Assembly (NCBI GenBank): GCA_900617975.1
Contig: UZAE01012265.1
Location: 1 to 49,504 of the forward strand
Direction: 5' to 3'
DNA length: 49,504 bases
From: Rodentolepis nana
Taxonomy: Eukaryota > Platyhelminthes > Cestoda > Cyclophyllidea > Hymenolepididae
Part shown: in pieces, positions 11,071-22,011 of the stretch
How the letters are laid out: every line of letters starts with the position of its first letter
How positions within the stretch are numbered: the first letter of the stretch is position 1
Notes under the pieces: generated by a model
Told to the model about the DNA's origin: nothing
The model's database searches: none
Seen by the model: only the letters and a program-made list of their open reading frames with translations
Program-made: the position numbers and the translations under genes

Positions 11071-12742
11071 TAATAAAACTACTAATTCAGCCAGCAAAAA
11101 ACAAGCCGTTAGGATAATTAGAAAATTTTTAAACCAAGTGGAAGTTGTGACGATAGTCAGGGTACAGCTTGTAGAGTGGAGGGAAAGTTATGGAGGTTAC
11201 AACAATCAATCTCTTGGAGGATGGCAGTTTACAACTCAACGAGTGTATATTATTAATAATTGTGTGCTCAAAGATTGAAACACCTGATTTGCTCATCAAC
11301 TTCTCAAATTCTCCGAGTGCTTGTAAACACCATCAAAAAAGCCTAATTCTAGAAGCTAAAATTAAGTAGAATGGCAGTTCATTTTGGAAAATAGAAAACT
11401 AACAACAGTCGTTAAGTTGATGCACTGAAAATGACTGTCATTTGGGGGAAAGGTTGTAATGTGACCAGCTTACCACCAGACAAGGCCTAAGTTTTTGAGT
11501 TTGGCGACAATTTTGGCTTCAATTAACCTCTCTATCCACCTTGCGTGGAAAACTAAGAATAAATAAATAGATTCGTAATATTTTCCTAAGAGGCCAAACA
11601 AGTGGAAGATAGTTGCATCGTGCAGTTATGACAAATAAAGCCAAAATAATTCCTAATGGTGATCACTTCATTCACTCAGACATCCAACGGAGAACTCTGC
11701 TGGAATAAACAAGTAGAAATAGACAATCAATTTGGTCCAGGTCTAGCAACTTGAGTGCCAGTATTTGAATCGAGAGATAATGGCCAATAATGGTGGAATA
11801 GCATATTTCATTAAAGCCACATTATTATATAATATTTGTGCAGTGGTTAAGATGATCGTGTGGGAAATTGGAGATCACGATGACCTAATCCAACAACTTC
11901 AAGCAAAATGAGTAGTGGAAGGTTCCAGTATGAAGAAAAGTGGGTGCTTATTGATAAAATCAGATAGTCAGGTCAGCCGATTCATAGAATAGTAATTTCA
12001 GGATCGGTTTCGTACAATGGCTTCCAGTTAGCAGAGAAAATTAGCTCTCTGTTAATTCCTCCTAACACAGTACATTTTAGAGGTCTGCATAAAAATAGCC
12101 CCATAATGTCAGACTTTGCAACCGCCTAGAGGATGCTTAAAGTACCTTGGACAAGGCAATATTTTACCATCGCCATTTTGCATTTTAAAAAAAAGTCCCA
12201 TACTAAATGTACCGACTTAGAAGATAGAGATTTGAAGCCTATCGTCGAATTATCGATTCACCTAGGACAACGCTTCATTAACAAACGTGATATGAAAGGC
12301 ATGTAAGTGAATACAGAAGGCGATACCAGTTGCATCACTGAAAAGCCATGTTTTCGCTCAATATACTGAGCATTAGATCGTATCGGAACGTTAAATGTGC
12401 TTGTCAATGAAATCCGAGGTCAAAGGTCGAATGTCCAGCTCCACAAGTTAAGATAGAGAAATAAAAGAGATAGTAGAATTCGAGTTTCCCACCAGAAGGT
12501 GCTAAATTATGGTACTTCTTGTCCCAAGACGAGGGTTGAATAAAAAGGCAATTAGAAACTCTGATTTCAATGGACATATAATTTGATTCCGGGACAAACT
12601 GATGAGTCAATAGGCACCACTACATTACAAAAATCCAAAGGCCTGCTTAATATCTCGAACTGCACAATGAGTAGAACTGCAAAAGACCAAGCATCTGATA
12701 CCTGGTCCCAGATAGAACACGCGCTAATAAGAAAAGACCTAC

Positions 12743-12932
12743 CCAAAATTTTGTGAAAGAGCCAGAAGATCACTAGGTCCGCCAAGTTCCAGTTGACTCT
12801 CTGGAAGGTGTCCAAAAAGACCTTGACGATTTGCCAGGTGGGTTTTGGCCCAGGCACCGGCTTGGGTGTCAACCAGTGGCTCGGCCACTAGAGGCGCCAG
12901 TGGGACGAAGGAGGGCCGACTAAGTCGGCGTG
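12743..12932 (-). CDS. TRAPPC13: TRAPPC13 N-terminal exon (RRLSRPSF ... LSQNFG)
   Basis: N-terminal part of TRAPPC13. Seen: acceptor TTTCTACAG, donor GG|GTAGGT, length 190 nt with 2-nt partial codons at both ends, and markedly higher GC than flanking DNA. The start RRLSRPSFVPLAPLVAEP aligns with the family's MRLTKPTLFTNIPVTCEE. The end LALSQNFG, spliced to the next exon, gives QNFGLLFIGETF, against QNFGNIFLGETF in vertebrates. The middle (DTQAGAWAKTHLANRQG) is divergent. Known of the family: the N-terminal half forms the conserved DUF974 region. The exon carrying the start codon must lie upstream (higher coordinates) and end in phase 1; a weak candidate is at 14063-14096. Confidence 0.87.
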
Positions 12933-13178
12933 CTGTAGAAATAAGAAAGGCAACATTGGATGAAATCGCAAATGCAATAAGGTAGCATTCAAGTGTGGCC
13001 AATAAGGACGTTGATAAATGTCTAGAGATATTGAAAAACCTTACTCTTGCAACGTAATAAATTAAAATACAGAACTGATAAATTTGTAATTGATGGCAGT
13101 GGGAAAAACGGTGTTGGAATCAAAATTAGGAAAAGTCTTTGTTACCAACTATTTTTTTGGTGGGGAGGGGGGGGGGGG

Positions 13179-13370
13179 ATAGGCACTTCGTGTTCTAGAA
13201 ATACTCCGCCTCTTTTCATCACAACTCCTTGAGTATTCCTGTTCGAAAAATGTTGCGAGNTTTTTTTTTGGGGGGGGGGGGGGGGGGGTATAGGCACTTC
13301 GTGTTCTAGAAATACTCCGCCTCTTTTCATCACAACTCCTTGAGTATTCCTGTTCGAAAAATGTTGCGAG
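13179..13370. repeat. 81-bp duplication across an N, probable assembly artefact
   Basis: Positions 13179-13259 and 13290-13370 appear identical. Each is preceded by a T-run and a G-run, and a single N stands at 13260 between them. This is what two overlapping contig ends joined without merging would look like, with the poly-G as the break point. Confidence 0.8.
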
Positions 13371-14062
13371 GAATCGAACTGATTGTTTAGTTCTGTGAAA
13401 TAAGGAATTTTCTATCTGAGGGTAGCTAGAATATTATTGTTTCAGATTGCGTTTTATTAATAATTCAGGGAGTTAGCTGAGTCTCAAAAATATCCTTCTT
13501 CCAACTCCATTACCTTCACCCCCCCCCCTCCACTAGAAGGCTTTCAATTGTTGATTAGGGGTGAGTTTTAATTGGAACACAATTGAATCCGAAGTGAATA
13601 GACAAAAGATATTAAAAAGAACCGAAGTAATAGTAAAATGCAAGTTGAGAGAATGCACCTGAATTTAGATAGACCTCTTGAATCGACTAAATATAGGTCA
13701 CTTCGTGGAAACACAGAGGAATAACAATAAATAGTCAAGTGATAGCCTTGCAGCGAAACAGGAGATACATAAACAGTTGAATTCTACCGTAAGGTAATCG
13801 GTAGTTTTACTTAGAATTTGGGCCATTGAAGTTATCAACCGCATCACATGAATACCAAATTTGAGGATGTAGAAAAGGTTACTTGATTCCTGACAAATGC
13901 GATTCAGGGAAATCAGCACCTGTCAATTATCCCAATATCAATGATTTATTCCTTTGTTTTTATTTTTCCATCAAATTCCACTCAGAATAGCATGCGATAA
14001 ATAACTTTCCACCACTCTCTGAGAAAGACCATATACTAACCGAAATTCAAAGTACTAACTAC

Positions 14063-14096
14063 CTAAAAATTTAAGCTTTACATTTACAAATCGCAT
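14063..14096 (-). CDS. Possible first coding exon of TRAPPC13
   Basis: Candidate only. On the minus strand an ATG with A at -3 opens MRFVNVKLKFL and runs 34 nt to a GTAGTT donor. It ends in phase 1, as the exon at 12743-12932 demands, so the splice would give LKFLARRLSRPSF, resembling LALKVMRLTKPTLF of vertebrates. Just upstream (about 14118) is a good acceptor with a pyrimidine tract (TTCTCCAG), allowing a 5'UTR splice; a CAG|GTAAGT donor at about 15218-15219 on the same strand could belong to a 5'UTR exon. The match is short and the donor imperfect, so chance is quite possible. Confidence 0.25.
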
Positions 14097-14274
14097 GATT
14101 CGAAAATGTCCCCGATCTGGAGAATTGGGAAGCGGTTTCCTGATCGAAGTAGGTATTGATTACCTTAGAGTGTCAATGCGATATGATTAGATACCTAGAG
14201 ATGACTTAGTATGCTGTTTTTATACTAATTGGGTAAAGCCTTTTGCCAGACTGAGACAAGAACCAGTAATATTA

Positions 14275-14314
14275 TACCAAATGGCAGGCTTTATGATATT
14301 TATCAATAGCCCCT
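14275..14314 (-). mobile_element. SINE-like retroposon tail fragment beside copy 8
   Basis: About 40 bp of tail sequence (AAATGGCAGGCTTTATGATA) lying directly before the full copy 8. It is itself bracketed by the same target sequence CCAGTAATATTA (14263-14274 and 14318-14329). Confidence 0.8.
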
Positions 14315-14327
14315 TAGCCAGTAATAT

Positions 14328-14658
14328 TATTTATGTATATCAAATGGCAGGCTTTATGATAGTTATCATTAGCCCTTTAGTTGATTTCAGACTTCACAGA
14401 GGGAGAGGAACATCAAATCGAAAAAATTCGAGAAGGGAGGGGGGGGGGGAACAGAAGAGTTTTTTAAAGATGTAAAAGAGGCAGACACAAAGGTAGATGA
14501 AAGGTGAGGTGAGTACTGTGGAAGTGGTCGAATATGACATACAGTGGGGTCATGATAGCTTGAACTCAGAAGTCAACTACCGGTTTATAGACCTTTTTGC
14601 CGCATGAGTATACGTTGCCCAGGGTGAACCACGTGGATGTAAGTATATCGCACACCCC
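14328..14658 (-). mobile_element. SINE-like retroposon, copy 8 (full, perfect TSD)
   Basis: Full minus-oriented copy. Perfect 13-bp target-site duplication TAGCCAGTAATAT at 14315-14327 and 14659-14671. A third partial copy of the target lies at 14263-14274. Confidence 0.92.
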
Positions 14659-15049
14659 TAGCCAGTAATATAGAAATGGCTGAATAAACGGAAGAACTGC
14701 AATTGAAATTTTGCCTAGTAAAAACACATTTCTGTTTATATTTTTTCATAAGCATCAAAATATTTCCATTCCACTTCCACAGATGCAATAATCCCCACAA
14801 ATGAGCACAATCTGATCATTTTCCGATTGGATAAGCATTGTTCCCCAAACTAATAACCTAACAAGCCAATAGAGAAGCGCAAAGGACGAGAAAGATGGGT
14901 CTGAGATGCACTCGAATGTTCCATGCTACATTTTAGAGGGTAGTGACCATTGTAGTAAGAAAGGCTTTGTCTATAAACTTTGTAACTTTAAAGACTCCTG
15001 GTCAATCTTTCCATCATATAGATTTCGATACTCCAACCCTTCCATATTA

Positions 15050-15150
15050 ACATATTTATTTATTTATTTCAAATGGCAGGCGTTATGATAGGTATCATTA
15101 GCCCTTTAGTTGACTTCAGGCTTCACAGAAAGGAAAATGAACAGCATCAA
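15050..15150 (-). mobile_element. SINE-like retroposon, copy 9 (5'-truncated)
   Basis: Tail and adjacent about 90 bp only (ATTTATTTC, AAATGGCAGGCG, TTGACTTCAGGCTTCACAGA). The head is absent. Confidence 0.8.
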
Positions 15151-15722
15151 TTTACAAATCGTAATTAGAGCTTAGTTAGACACCACATGATTCAATGGAT
15201 AATTACCGTGTTACTTACCTGGTGTCCAAACAACGCTATTCAACGCTGTTTACGCTAAAACTCAAATGCAATCAGTGCTTCTTCTCCACCCTCCCGCCTT
15301 GCATCTTCCAAAGGGGGAAATGTCAAATGAACACACATTTATTAACAATCAATTGTCAAGTAAAATCAATCTGCAACACTTTCCCCCCCCCCATTTGTGT
15401 GTCCAGTAAGAAGGACAGCACAATTAATCAACCAAAGGAGGTGAGAGTGAAACACACCAAATGCGAAAAGGCAGAAAAAATTAACAGAAATGCGCATTAG
15501 AAAATGGCTTAAGACGAAGAGGGCAAAGAAATAGGCAATAAACGGGAGTAAGGAGGAACTTTTGCATCCCAATTTGGCTAAAAGAAGAAATAGCACTCGA
15601 GTCCCCGCGGTTAACTCCAAAATTAAGAGCACAGGCCAGGCGAATAAATGGTTAACAATTTTATTGCTAAATAGGACACGAATTAAAGTGGGATTAACTG
15701 TGCCTTTCTAAAATTGCACACT

Positions 15723-15746
15723 TAATAATAATAATAATAATAATAA
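15723..15746. repeat. (TAA)n microsatellite
   Basis: Eight uninterrupted TAA units. Confidence 0.95.
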
Positions 15747-16440
15747 CGCACCGACTAAGTTGAATTAAAACGATATAACATTTGTTAGCCACAGATATTC
15801 TCCAACTTCCCACGAAAAGATGATTAGGTATTGTCATTCTGTATGCGAAATAGAATTTAATGTTGGCACTGATGTTCAATACCATAATGAATGTCAAAAT
15901 AACCTCAGTTCCATAAATAATGAAATAAGAAATGTCGGAAGTAAGGACAATTTTACCAAGTAGTTCTCAATTTTGACTGGTCTTTGAGTCATAATTGGAT
16001 GAATATTGGATATTGATTTAGTAGTAAATAAACATTAAGAATTGAGGAAAATTTCCAAGTTGGTAAAGTAACGGATACTTCAGTACTTCCAGAATGAGAG
16101 AACTAGACATAACAAAATATTGTTTCCGGTTTGAAAGGAAACGTATTCTCCAACTACCAAATTGAGGCACTTATTAATAATGAAAAAGAAAGAACTCCGA
16201 TCATTTCCAATAATTCATTAAAAATTCAAAAAGACGATGTAGAGTGATTGCCATTAAATACAACTGCAAAAATACGCTTCCTCGAGACAACTACTGAATA
16301 TCTGCGCATCTAAGTGACCGCAAGTAGACAGAAGAGAAAAAATAGCTCTGACTGATAGCAATTTTCAAAAATTATAGAAAAAAATAAAACAATAATGCGT
16401 TATGGAACCTCTTGAAAGCCGGAGTAAATATTCAGGTGTA

Positions 16441-16755
16441 TTTATTTATTTCAAATGGCAGGCGTTTCGATAGTTATCATTAGCCTTTAGCTGACTTCGC
16501 ACTTCACAGAGGGGAGGAACATCAAAGTGTGACAAATTCGGGAGGGAAAGCAGAAGAGTGATTCAAGGATGCAAAAGAGACAGACAGACACAAAGGTAGA
16601 GAAAAAGTAAGATGAGTACTGTGAAAGGGGTCAAATATGACATACAGTGGGGTGATGGTAGATTGAAGTGAGAAATCAACTGCCAATTAATAGACTTTTT
16701 TGCCGTATGAGTACACGTTGCCCAGGGTGCACCGCGTGGAGGTAAGTCTATCTAA
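16441..16755 (-). mobile_element. SINE-like retroposon, copy 10 (with TSD)
   Basis: Nearly full minus-oriented copy, lacking only the last bases of the head. Perfect TSD ATTCAGGTGTA at 16430-16440 and 16756-16766. Confidence 0.9.
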
Positions 16756-16908
16756 ATTCAGGTGTAAACAAGGCTAAAAGGCCGTTAAATGACCAACCAA
16801 ATGTCCAACTCAGCAAAAAATTTTTGGCAGAAATCAATCAGTTCATCGACCGATGGATTAGACCCTCCTTAACCTTGGATGGTTGAAGCGTGAAATGAGA
16901 AGAATTGG

Positions 16909-16919
16909 CTTCAAGTGAA

Positions 16920-16957
<38 letters not shown>

Positions 16958-16968
16958 TTCACTTGAAG
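16909..16968. repeat. 60-bp perfect palindrome with TA core
   Basis: Arms CTTCAAGTGAACTG (16909-16922) and CAGTTCACTTGAAG (16955-16968) flank 32 nt of alternating TA, so the whole 60 bp equals its reverse complement. It lies directly before the head of retroposon copy 11. It could extrude as a cruciform. Confidence 0.95.
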
Positions 16969-17280
16969 AATTACCTCCACGTGGCGCACCCTGGGCAACG
17001 TATACTCATGCGGCAAAAGTCTATTAACCGGGAGTTAACTTCTGACTTCAAATTTCTATGGGCCGACTATTTGTCCTATTCGACTTCTTCCGCAGTACTC
17101 ATCTTACCTGTTTTATGCCTTTGTTTCTGTCTGTCTGTCTCTTTTACACCTGTGTATCACTATTCTGTCCCCCCTCTCGACTTTTTGTCACTTTGATGTT
17201 CCTCCTCCTCTCTGTACAGCCTCAAAGTCAGCTCCAGGGCTAATGATAGCTGTCAAAACGCCTGCCATTTGATATAAATA

Positions 17281-17284
<4 letters not shown>
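16969..17284 (+). mobile_element. SINE-like retroposon, copy 11
   Basis: Plus-oriented copy missing about 17 bp of the head, so it starts at ATTACCTCCACGTGG. It abuts a perfect palindrome on its left and a TA microsatellite at its tail. It forms an inverted pair with copy 10. Confidence 0.87.

Positions 17285-17314
<30 letters not shown>
17285..17314. repeat. (AT)n microsatellite at the tail of retroposon copy 11
   Basis: About 15 AT units starting at the retroposon tail. A further TA run lies at 17874-17901. Confidence 0.95.
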
Positions 17315-17318
<4 letters not shown>

Positions 17319-18377
17319 TGATTGTATTGGTAGCTTATTTACGGAATTACAACTTGTTGACATTCATTGATAAAACTTCATTATAGCCTTCAAAGTAGCA
17401 TCATGAAACAAAATAGCATGCATCAATTGGAAGACACACATTGTAAAGGTGTTAAGGCAATAACAACCTCAAATAATGAAAAGAATTTGAGAAAAAAATA
17501 TTTTAAAGCGGCATAATTGTGAATACAATACAATAATTGACAAGTAGCGTGATCCCTGCCTAAAAGATGCATTTTCCCTATTCTCCAGAATTAAAAAGTG
17601 ACTTTACACATGCAAACAGTTTAAATATGGAGTGAAAGTGAGTGAATTAAGCGGAAGTTGAGGGGGGAAAAAGTGGGAGTACCAAAAGTGCTCCATTTCA
17701 TTTGGTTGACGGATTCAGCATGTGCACTCTCCTCCTCCACCTTCTACGTCATGTCCTACTTCTGCTTAATTCAAGATTAGTTCGCTGCACACCTGAAATA
17801 AGAGCTGATTGGGCGGAGGGGTTACACTACGTTTCAATTCGATTTTTTCCCTAATACCCAAAATCCCCAGGCGATATATATGTATATATATATATATATA
17901 TTCAGCTAAAACGTCAATTAGGGCAGTTCATTACTTGAGCATTAGCAGAAGACCCGCAGGCAAAAAATTCGCAGCAGCCCTAAACAATAAAGGAGATATT
18001 AATGGAGGGGGGGAGAATGACACATTTTTTGGCTTAATGGCATCGAGGGAGGCTGATGTCTGGCAAATAGTCACTCTCCAACTTGCAGAGAAAAAACGAA
18101 GCGGAAGGGGGGAAATCGACTGAATCTCAAAAAAACGAATAAATGCGCGCACACCAAAGGTGTCTTGATTAAGAGGCATTGGAGGGAAAAATGAAGCCAA
18201 ATTGCGAGGATATAGTGAATCTCTTTGCGAAAACAGCTGGCATAAACCTGTTAGGAAAAGGGTGCAATGAACAGAAAATCTAGACATGATATGAAGAATC
18301 CTGCTAGAGCAAGAAGGGGATTTGGGGAAGCCTATGAATTACATAAAACGATCTTTGCAAACTAATATTCAAACTTG

Positions 18378-18422
18378 CGGTGTGCAATAGACTCACCTAT
18401 ACGTGATGCACCCTGAGAAGCA
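18378..18422 (+). mobile_element. SINE-like retroposon, head fragment
   Basis: About 45 bp resembling only the head (GGTGTGCAATAGACTCACCT, then GATGCACCCTG). The sequence after it is unrelated. A head-only piece is unusual for a 5'-truncating element, so this may be a rearranged copy. Confidence 0.55.
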
Positions 18423-18618
18423 GAAATTCCACAGACGGCTCGCATGAATGATGGAGATCTTGTATGACCGAACTTATAGAAAGTAATTACCGCAACTTTT
18501 TGATGCATATACTTTTGCGCATTAATCACGAATAATCTCATACTTCCAGTTTTGTAAAGTAGTCTCTTATTATAACCAGTATTCACGACTAAACTTACTT
18601 CTTTTAGTTCACGAACAT

Positions 18619-18960
18619 AGGGTGTGCGAGACTTATCTCCACGTGGTGCAAATTTGGGCAACGTATACTCATACCCCCAAAGTCTATAAACCGGCATTTG
18701 ACTTCTCACTTCTAACTACCATCACCCGACTGTATGTAAATTTCTACCCCTTTCACAGTACTCACCTTAACCTACCTTTTCTCTACTTTTGCATCTGCCT
18801 GTCTCTTTTACATCTGTGAATCACACTTCTGTTACCCTTATCGGCTTTTTGCAACTTTAATGTCCCTCCCCTCCCCCCTCCTCTCTAAAGCCCGAAGTCA
18901 ACTAAAGGCCAAATGATAACTAGCATAAAGCCTGGCATTTGATAGAAATGTAAAAAAAAT
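18619..18960 (+). mobile_element. SINE-like retroposon, copy 12 (full)
   Basis: Plus-oriented full-length copy (AGGGTGTGCGAGACTTATCT to GGCATTTGATAGAAATG). No clear TSD, so probably older. Confidence 0.87.
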
Positions 18961-19035
18961 TATTTTCGTTGCTTTACTAAAGGTTGAATTCTGTAGGGAT
19001 TTTTCCTTTTGCCTCGCAGAATGTTAACAAGATTG

Positions 19036-19354
19036 GGGTGTGCGATAGACCTACCTCCACGTGGTGCACCCCGGGCAACATATACTCATACGACAAAAGG
19101 TCTATTAACCGGCAATTGACTTCCCACTTCAAACTACCATGACATCACTGTATGTCATATTCGACCACTTTCACAGCACTAATCTTACCCTTTCTCTACC
19201 TTTGTGTCTATCTCTTTTACATCTTTAAACACTCTTCTGTCCCCACACCATCTCGACTTTTTCCCCTTTGATGTTCCTTCCCCTCTGTGAAGCCTGAAAT
19301 CAACTAGAGCCAATGATAACCATCAAAACGCTTGCCATTTGTTATAAATAAATA
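19036..19354 (+). mobile_element. SINE-like retroposon, copy 13 (full, TSD)
   Basis: Full copy. TSD AATGTTAACAAGATTG (19020-19035) and AATGTTAATAAGATTG (19355-19370), 15 of 16 identical. Confidence 0.92.
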
Positions 19355-19768
19355 AATGTTAATAAGATTGAACCCCATTAATGCTGGCTCAACTGCCAAC
19401 TCTCTCTCTCTCTGCCTCTCTTTGCAAACAATTCAATAAACTTGATGGAAGACAAATTAATGCAATCTAGCTTTAAGCAAAGCCAATAATGAAAAAAACT
19501 TTGACGCTAGAGTTATGGGAGTGGCATCACCGCCCAATCGCAAAATCAATTCAATTTTAGAACCTGCGCTTAAGTTAGTTGTATTAAATTAAGAAATGAC
19601 ACCAAAAAATAGTTGGCGCTACAATAAGGTGTCAAACCACCTATTTCAAAGCTATAAGACCCAACCAAATTTAATTGAAGAGACCTCGAATTTTACTTCC
19701 TTCCTCTAATGAACCTAATAGGTGTGTCGACTCTCTACCTCTATTTTAACCAGAATGAATGAATAAAT

Positions 19769-20135
19769 TTATTTATATCAGAGGGCAGGCTTTATGATAG
19801 TTATCATCAGCTCTTTAGTTGACTTCAGGCTTCACAGAGGGAGAGGGACTTCAAATCAAAAAAAGTCGAGAAGGGGGGGGGGTGAACAGAAGAGTGTTTT
19901 AAAGATGTAAAAGAGACAGATACAAAGGTAGATGAAAGGTGAGGTGAGTACTGTAGAAGTGGTCGAATATGACAAACAGTGGGGACATGCTAACTTAAAC
20001 TCAGAAGTCAACTGTCGGTATATAGACTTATGGTAATTGAAGTCAGAAGTCAACTGTCGGTATATAGACTCTTTTGCCGCATGAGTATACGTTGCCCAGG
20101 GTGCACCACGTGAAGGAAAGTCTATCGTACACCCC
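19769..20135 (-). mobile_element. SINE-like retroposon, copy 14 (full, TSD, internal duplication)
   Basis: Full minus-oriented copy. Perfect 14-bp TSD ATGAATGAATAAAT at 19755-19768 and 20136-20149. The segment GTCAACTGTCGGTATATAGA occurs twice, about 40 bp apart (about 20008 and 20048), in the same part of the element that is duplicated in copy 5. Confidence 0.92.
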
Positions 20136-20338
20136 ATGAATGAATAAATAAATTTAAAAGAAGTACTGTGGATATGCCATTATGTGGAAAATATGTCCAG
20201 TCCCAATTCTTGTATGGCGTTATATTACATTAAAACTATTTTCGTTAAGAATGTAAGAATGCATAATAAAAACGCCTAAACGGCTCAATATTATAATTGT
20301 TAAACTATTAGCATGGATCCATTCAGGCAGATAGACTA

Positions 20339-20841
20339 TTGCATATGCAAGTACAATGTGCCCCTTTAATTCGATTTTCCTTCATCCATATAAGTAAAAG
20401 CGAGTATTTAAAGCATTTGAAGGTCACAAAAGAAAACGATAAGCCCATATTAGGAACAGATGGGGTACGCTCCGCGTTATTCAAAGTCATCCACATGCAA
20501 TACAACAAATGTTTGGAAGAAAGAGTCATAGTCTTGGTAAACTGGGGGTTTGACAAAAAATTTCATTAAATTTAAAGGAAATATGATAGGCGTAGAGTGA
20601 ACAGGACATTAAATATGACAGACGAATCTGAATGCATCTCCGTTTATTACTCATTCTTGGTTACTTCAAATATCAATCATCAACCTCCCCTTTCTTATAT
20701 AACTCCTGGTCCGGATGGGTTGCGGGAATCAATTATGTCGGTAGGTTGAGCGAAATACCCATTCAGACACACAATTCCTTTATGAACATGGCGAATGAAG
20801 AATTCGACTCATCAATCGTTACAACTCCTAGAAGAAAGTGA
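20339..20841 (+). other. Pair of unassigned open frames, possible gene relic
   Basis: Two neighbouring plus-strand frames in different phases. The first (20347-20569) has a protein-like run KENDKPILGTDGVRSALFKV. The second (20632-20841) has SWSGWVAGINYVGRLSEIPI. They are 62 bp apart with a phase change, as in a frameshifted relic or two exons, but no good splice pair joins them. I recognise no family, and the minus strand is also open over the first part, so chance is likely. Confidence 0.15.
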
Positions 20842-21121
20842 ATAATGGTGTTTCTAACCCGACGAAAATAATGATAAATTTTATAGCAAAAAAAAAATGA
20901 GAGTAGAATTTCGCTGTTCTTGTTAAAATAAAAATCAGCATGTTCAAAAGAATTGGTATTCTATTATAAAAGCTTCTGTCAGTGTTTAAAAAGTGGTGGA
21001 AGTAACAACGCAAGAAATGATTGTCAATTTGACAATATCCTCCGGCTTCACAAAAATGGGCAAAAGCTTAAATAAACACTACGCCTTGAATAAAAGTCCA
21101 GGTATTATGAAAAGGAGCCTT

Positions 21122-21146
21122 CCCCCCCCCNCCCCCCCCCCCCCCC
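21122..21146. repeat. Poly(C) tract interrupted by N
   Basis: C9, a single N, then C15, continuing into CACCCCCCACC. Length not reliable. Confidence 0.95.
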
Positions 21147-21461
21147 ACCCCCCACCATTCCCATAGGGCAGAACGGAAACGGTAACTAGCTATAATTGAC
21201 TCCAAAAATTGTCGTGTTTGATTGCAAACTTCCGGCTACAGTAGGAAGTGGACAGAGAGATGGATGCGAAATAGAGGGAGATGTGAAATAACTCTCCCTA
21301 CGAACAACTAGACAAAGCATTGAGTAAGGCCTCAACAGATATGCAGAGTAAAAGTGAGCATAAGCAATAACAAGGAACTCGTAAAATGGGAAAAAGCGAA
21401 GTGGCCAAGATGTCATCTCATTCAAGAGCACAAATGTAAGCAGAATAAGCTGATCATGTGC

Positions 21462-21662
21462 TTAACCCTTTTACATTAGAATTTATTGAAAAAAATGCAC
21501 CCGACCGCACAGACTGATGTCGCCAACGTGGAGAGTTTTGTCGGTATCAGGCGAAGGCTATAGACACGTATTTAGCATGTCTCCAGCGGCAATAGTAGCG
21601 CCTCCTGTTATGAGTCTAGAAGCAGTGAAGCTTATCTTGAAAGAGAACCGTTAAAGGGTTAA
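21462..21662. mobile_element. TTAA-flanked MITE, piggyBac-like
   Basis: A 193-bp segment bounded by TTAA on both sides (21462-21465 and 21659-21662). Its terminal inverted repeats read CCCTTTTAC at the left end and CCCTTTAAC (as reverse complement) at the right. Known of the family: piggyBac-type elements duplicate TTAA and often carry CCCTTT-like termini. There is no coding capacity, so it would be a non-autonomous element. A diverged relative lies at 23076-23279. Confidence 0.6.
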
Positions 21663-21698
21663 GTAATTCCTCGTAAGTTACGTAGCTCTTGGACCAAA

Positions 21699-22011
21699 TG
21701 TGTGCGAAAGACTTAACACCCTGGGAAACGTATAGTCATAGGCCAAAAAGTCTATGACTCGGAAATTGACCTATCACTTCAAACTGCCATGGTTCCAATG
21801 CAATGCATGTTAGACCACCACCGCAGTACACACGTTACCCTTTTCTCTACCTTTATGTCTGTCTCTTTTACATCTTTAAATCACTCTTCTATCCATCCCC
21901 CCCTCTCTTGAAATTTTCCCACTCTGATGTTCCATCCCCTCTGTGAAGCCTGAAGTCAACTAAAGAGCTAACTATAACTATCAAAATGCCTGCTATTGAT
22001 ATAAATAAATA
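21699..22011 (+). mobile_element. SINE-like retroposon, copy 15 (old)
   Basis: Full-length but strongly diverged copy with a small head deletion (ACTTAACACCCTGGGAAACG lacks the CCACGTGG block). No clear TSD. Confidence 0.82.

Larger units (their letters stand above)
5716..12742 (-). other. TRAPPC13 intron, about 7 kb
   Basis: No exon seen. Contains retroposon copies 4-7, G17 and G11 tracts, and short TA and CA runs. The rest is unique-looking AT-rich sequence. Confidence 0.8.

Noticed and set aside
12567..12872. 101-codon minus-strand frame containing WQIVKVFLDTFQRVNWNLAD
   Set aside because: Alternative frame over the TRAPPC13 exon; the frame giving LSQNFG|LLFIGETF fits the family and the splice phases.
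15219..15320. Minus-strand exon before a perfect CAG|GTAAGT donor, as the TRAPPC13 start exon
   Set aside because: The frame required by the phase has a stop and no ATG, so it could at most be a 5'UTR exon.
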